Source: Undaria pinnatifida (taxonomy: Eukaryota; Sar; Phaeophyceae; Laminariales; Alariaceae). From it: a DNA stretch of 64,000 bases. Position numbers and translations under genes: made by a program. This document shows positions 63,206 through 64,000 of the stretch, piece by piece. The notes under the pieces were generated by a model that was not told where the DNA came from, did not search any database, and saw only the letters and a list, made by a program, of their open reading frames with translations. Numbering within the stretch: the stretch's first letter is position 1; each line of letters opens with the position of its first letter. The DNA lies in NCBI GenBank assembly GCA_012845835.1, contig JABAKD010000029.1, positions 10,232,338 through 10,296,337 of the forward strand, written 5' to 3'.

Positions 63206-64000
63206 ATATGATGTACTCTTGACACACGTGCACACCATCACGCACATGCACACACAACACACAAGCACACCAAACACACACTACACAACCCCCGTCCCCC
63301 CCATCTTACATCAAAGACAAACGTACAAAAACCACATACCGTCACCCACCAGAACCAAACCCAACCTGTATCGTAGCATGACGACAAGCACCCCCCACTC
63401 TTCCCACAAAAAAACAAATCCGCAGAGTACAAATGCCAGGGGGCGGGGGGGCGGGGGGTTGAGTGCCTACAATCCACAACCTACAGACCACCGGGACGCG
63501 GGCTATCATGGAGGGAGCACATTTTCGTTGAATTAGTTATGTTCTCAATGACAGGGCTCCTTAACCTATCAACACAAAATCGTCGGAAGTTCATCATTGT
63601 TTTGTTAAATGCTTTCTTGTATGCTAAGGATACGGGGTTGTTCTTCAGCTAGCATTTTAATGTTTCTCCAAATTAATAATCAGTTTTTGACTTACCTTAT
63701 GATAAAAGGCAAATACACCTCCTAAACTGGGTAGGAGCCTCCGAAAAAAGAAAAAAGGATGGTGCACCTCTGCCATACTAAGCCGTGGGCACAGGTGTCG
63801 TCCCTTCTTCCCCCCGGCTCTCGCCTTCAATTTTTATCGCGCATAGGGTTCAGCAATCCCACTACTCGTCGATTTTTCATCGAGTGTTGGTAACTCACGC
63901 TCTCGCGCTTTCCGCAAGTCAACTTGTGCACGAGAAAAAGTCCCTACGAATCGATACGAGTACGCACTCGGGGGGGCTCGAACTCACGAAACTGACCTAT
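63206..64000. other. Window end, CA-rich repeat and unique DNA
   Basis: CA-rich DNA at 63222-63290, a G-run near 63440-63460, then unique sequence with no recognised exon. Confidence 0.35.

Noticed and set aside
63940-64000. Possible tRNA on the minus strand at the window edge (GAGTTCGAGCCCCCC)
   Set aside because: The bases beside the TTCGAGC loop do not pair into a T-stem, and the rest would lie outside the window.

Overview
This is eukaryotic nuclear DNA of low gene density. There are no operons, no ribosome-binding sites and no long uninterrupted bacterial-type genes. The readable coding sequence comes as short exons bounded by GT-AG splice sites, with donors mostly GTGAGT, GTGAGG or GTAAGG, and introns of 0.4 to 6 kb. 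Most of the DNA is microsatellite, minisatellite, poly-G/poly-C tract and retroposon debris. A short CCCTAA array shows the TTAGGG-type telomere repeat, and a flagellar STPGR/SHIPPO-like gene indicates a lineage with flagellated cells. Long introns, G-rich donors and Ala/Gly-rich proteins fit a large-genome alga, perhaps a brown alga or another stramenopile. The organism assignment is inference only.

Three gene models could be assembled by hand from exons whose splice sites and reading phases agree. Gene A (minus, 148 to about 19165) has at least seven exons, or eight with a tentative first exon, and encodes roughly 370 residues of no family I recognise. Gene C (plus, about 25.6 to 27.8 kb, possibly starting at 19361) ends in two exons with SHIPPO-like motifs. 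Gene B (minus, about 31.9 or 34.3 to 45.2 kb) has six or seven exons, including a 2610-base exon for an acidic, then alanine-rich, coiled-coil protein, and an exon carrying FPDLIAF and PPGL repeats. The 195 bases between the candidate starts of gene A and a plus-strand first exon at 19361 may be a divergent promoter.

The remainder is repeats. The window holds at least seven 5'-truncated copies of non-LTR (LINE-like) retroposon 3' ends. One copy (37571-38101) still encodes the C-terminal CCHC motif of a reverse transcriptase. In nearly all copies the stop codon is followed at once by a poly-C or C-rich tail, which explains many of the poly-G/poly-C tracts. Other families are a 200-base element with a conserved TTTGCAAGCTGCGT core, two tRNA-derived SINE-like families with pol III boxes, an inverted-repeat structure at 49.9-52.6 kb enclosing minisatellites, a hairpin-bearing minisatellite at 33.0-33.8 kb, and poly-G-spaced tandem units at 46.8-47.7 and 53.5-54.5 kb.

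From 45.3 to 64 kb no complete gene could be built. Only isolated exon candidates are listed there, some with the strand unresolved. All protein calls come from reading the sequence by eye, so splice borders and first exons are provisional.
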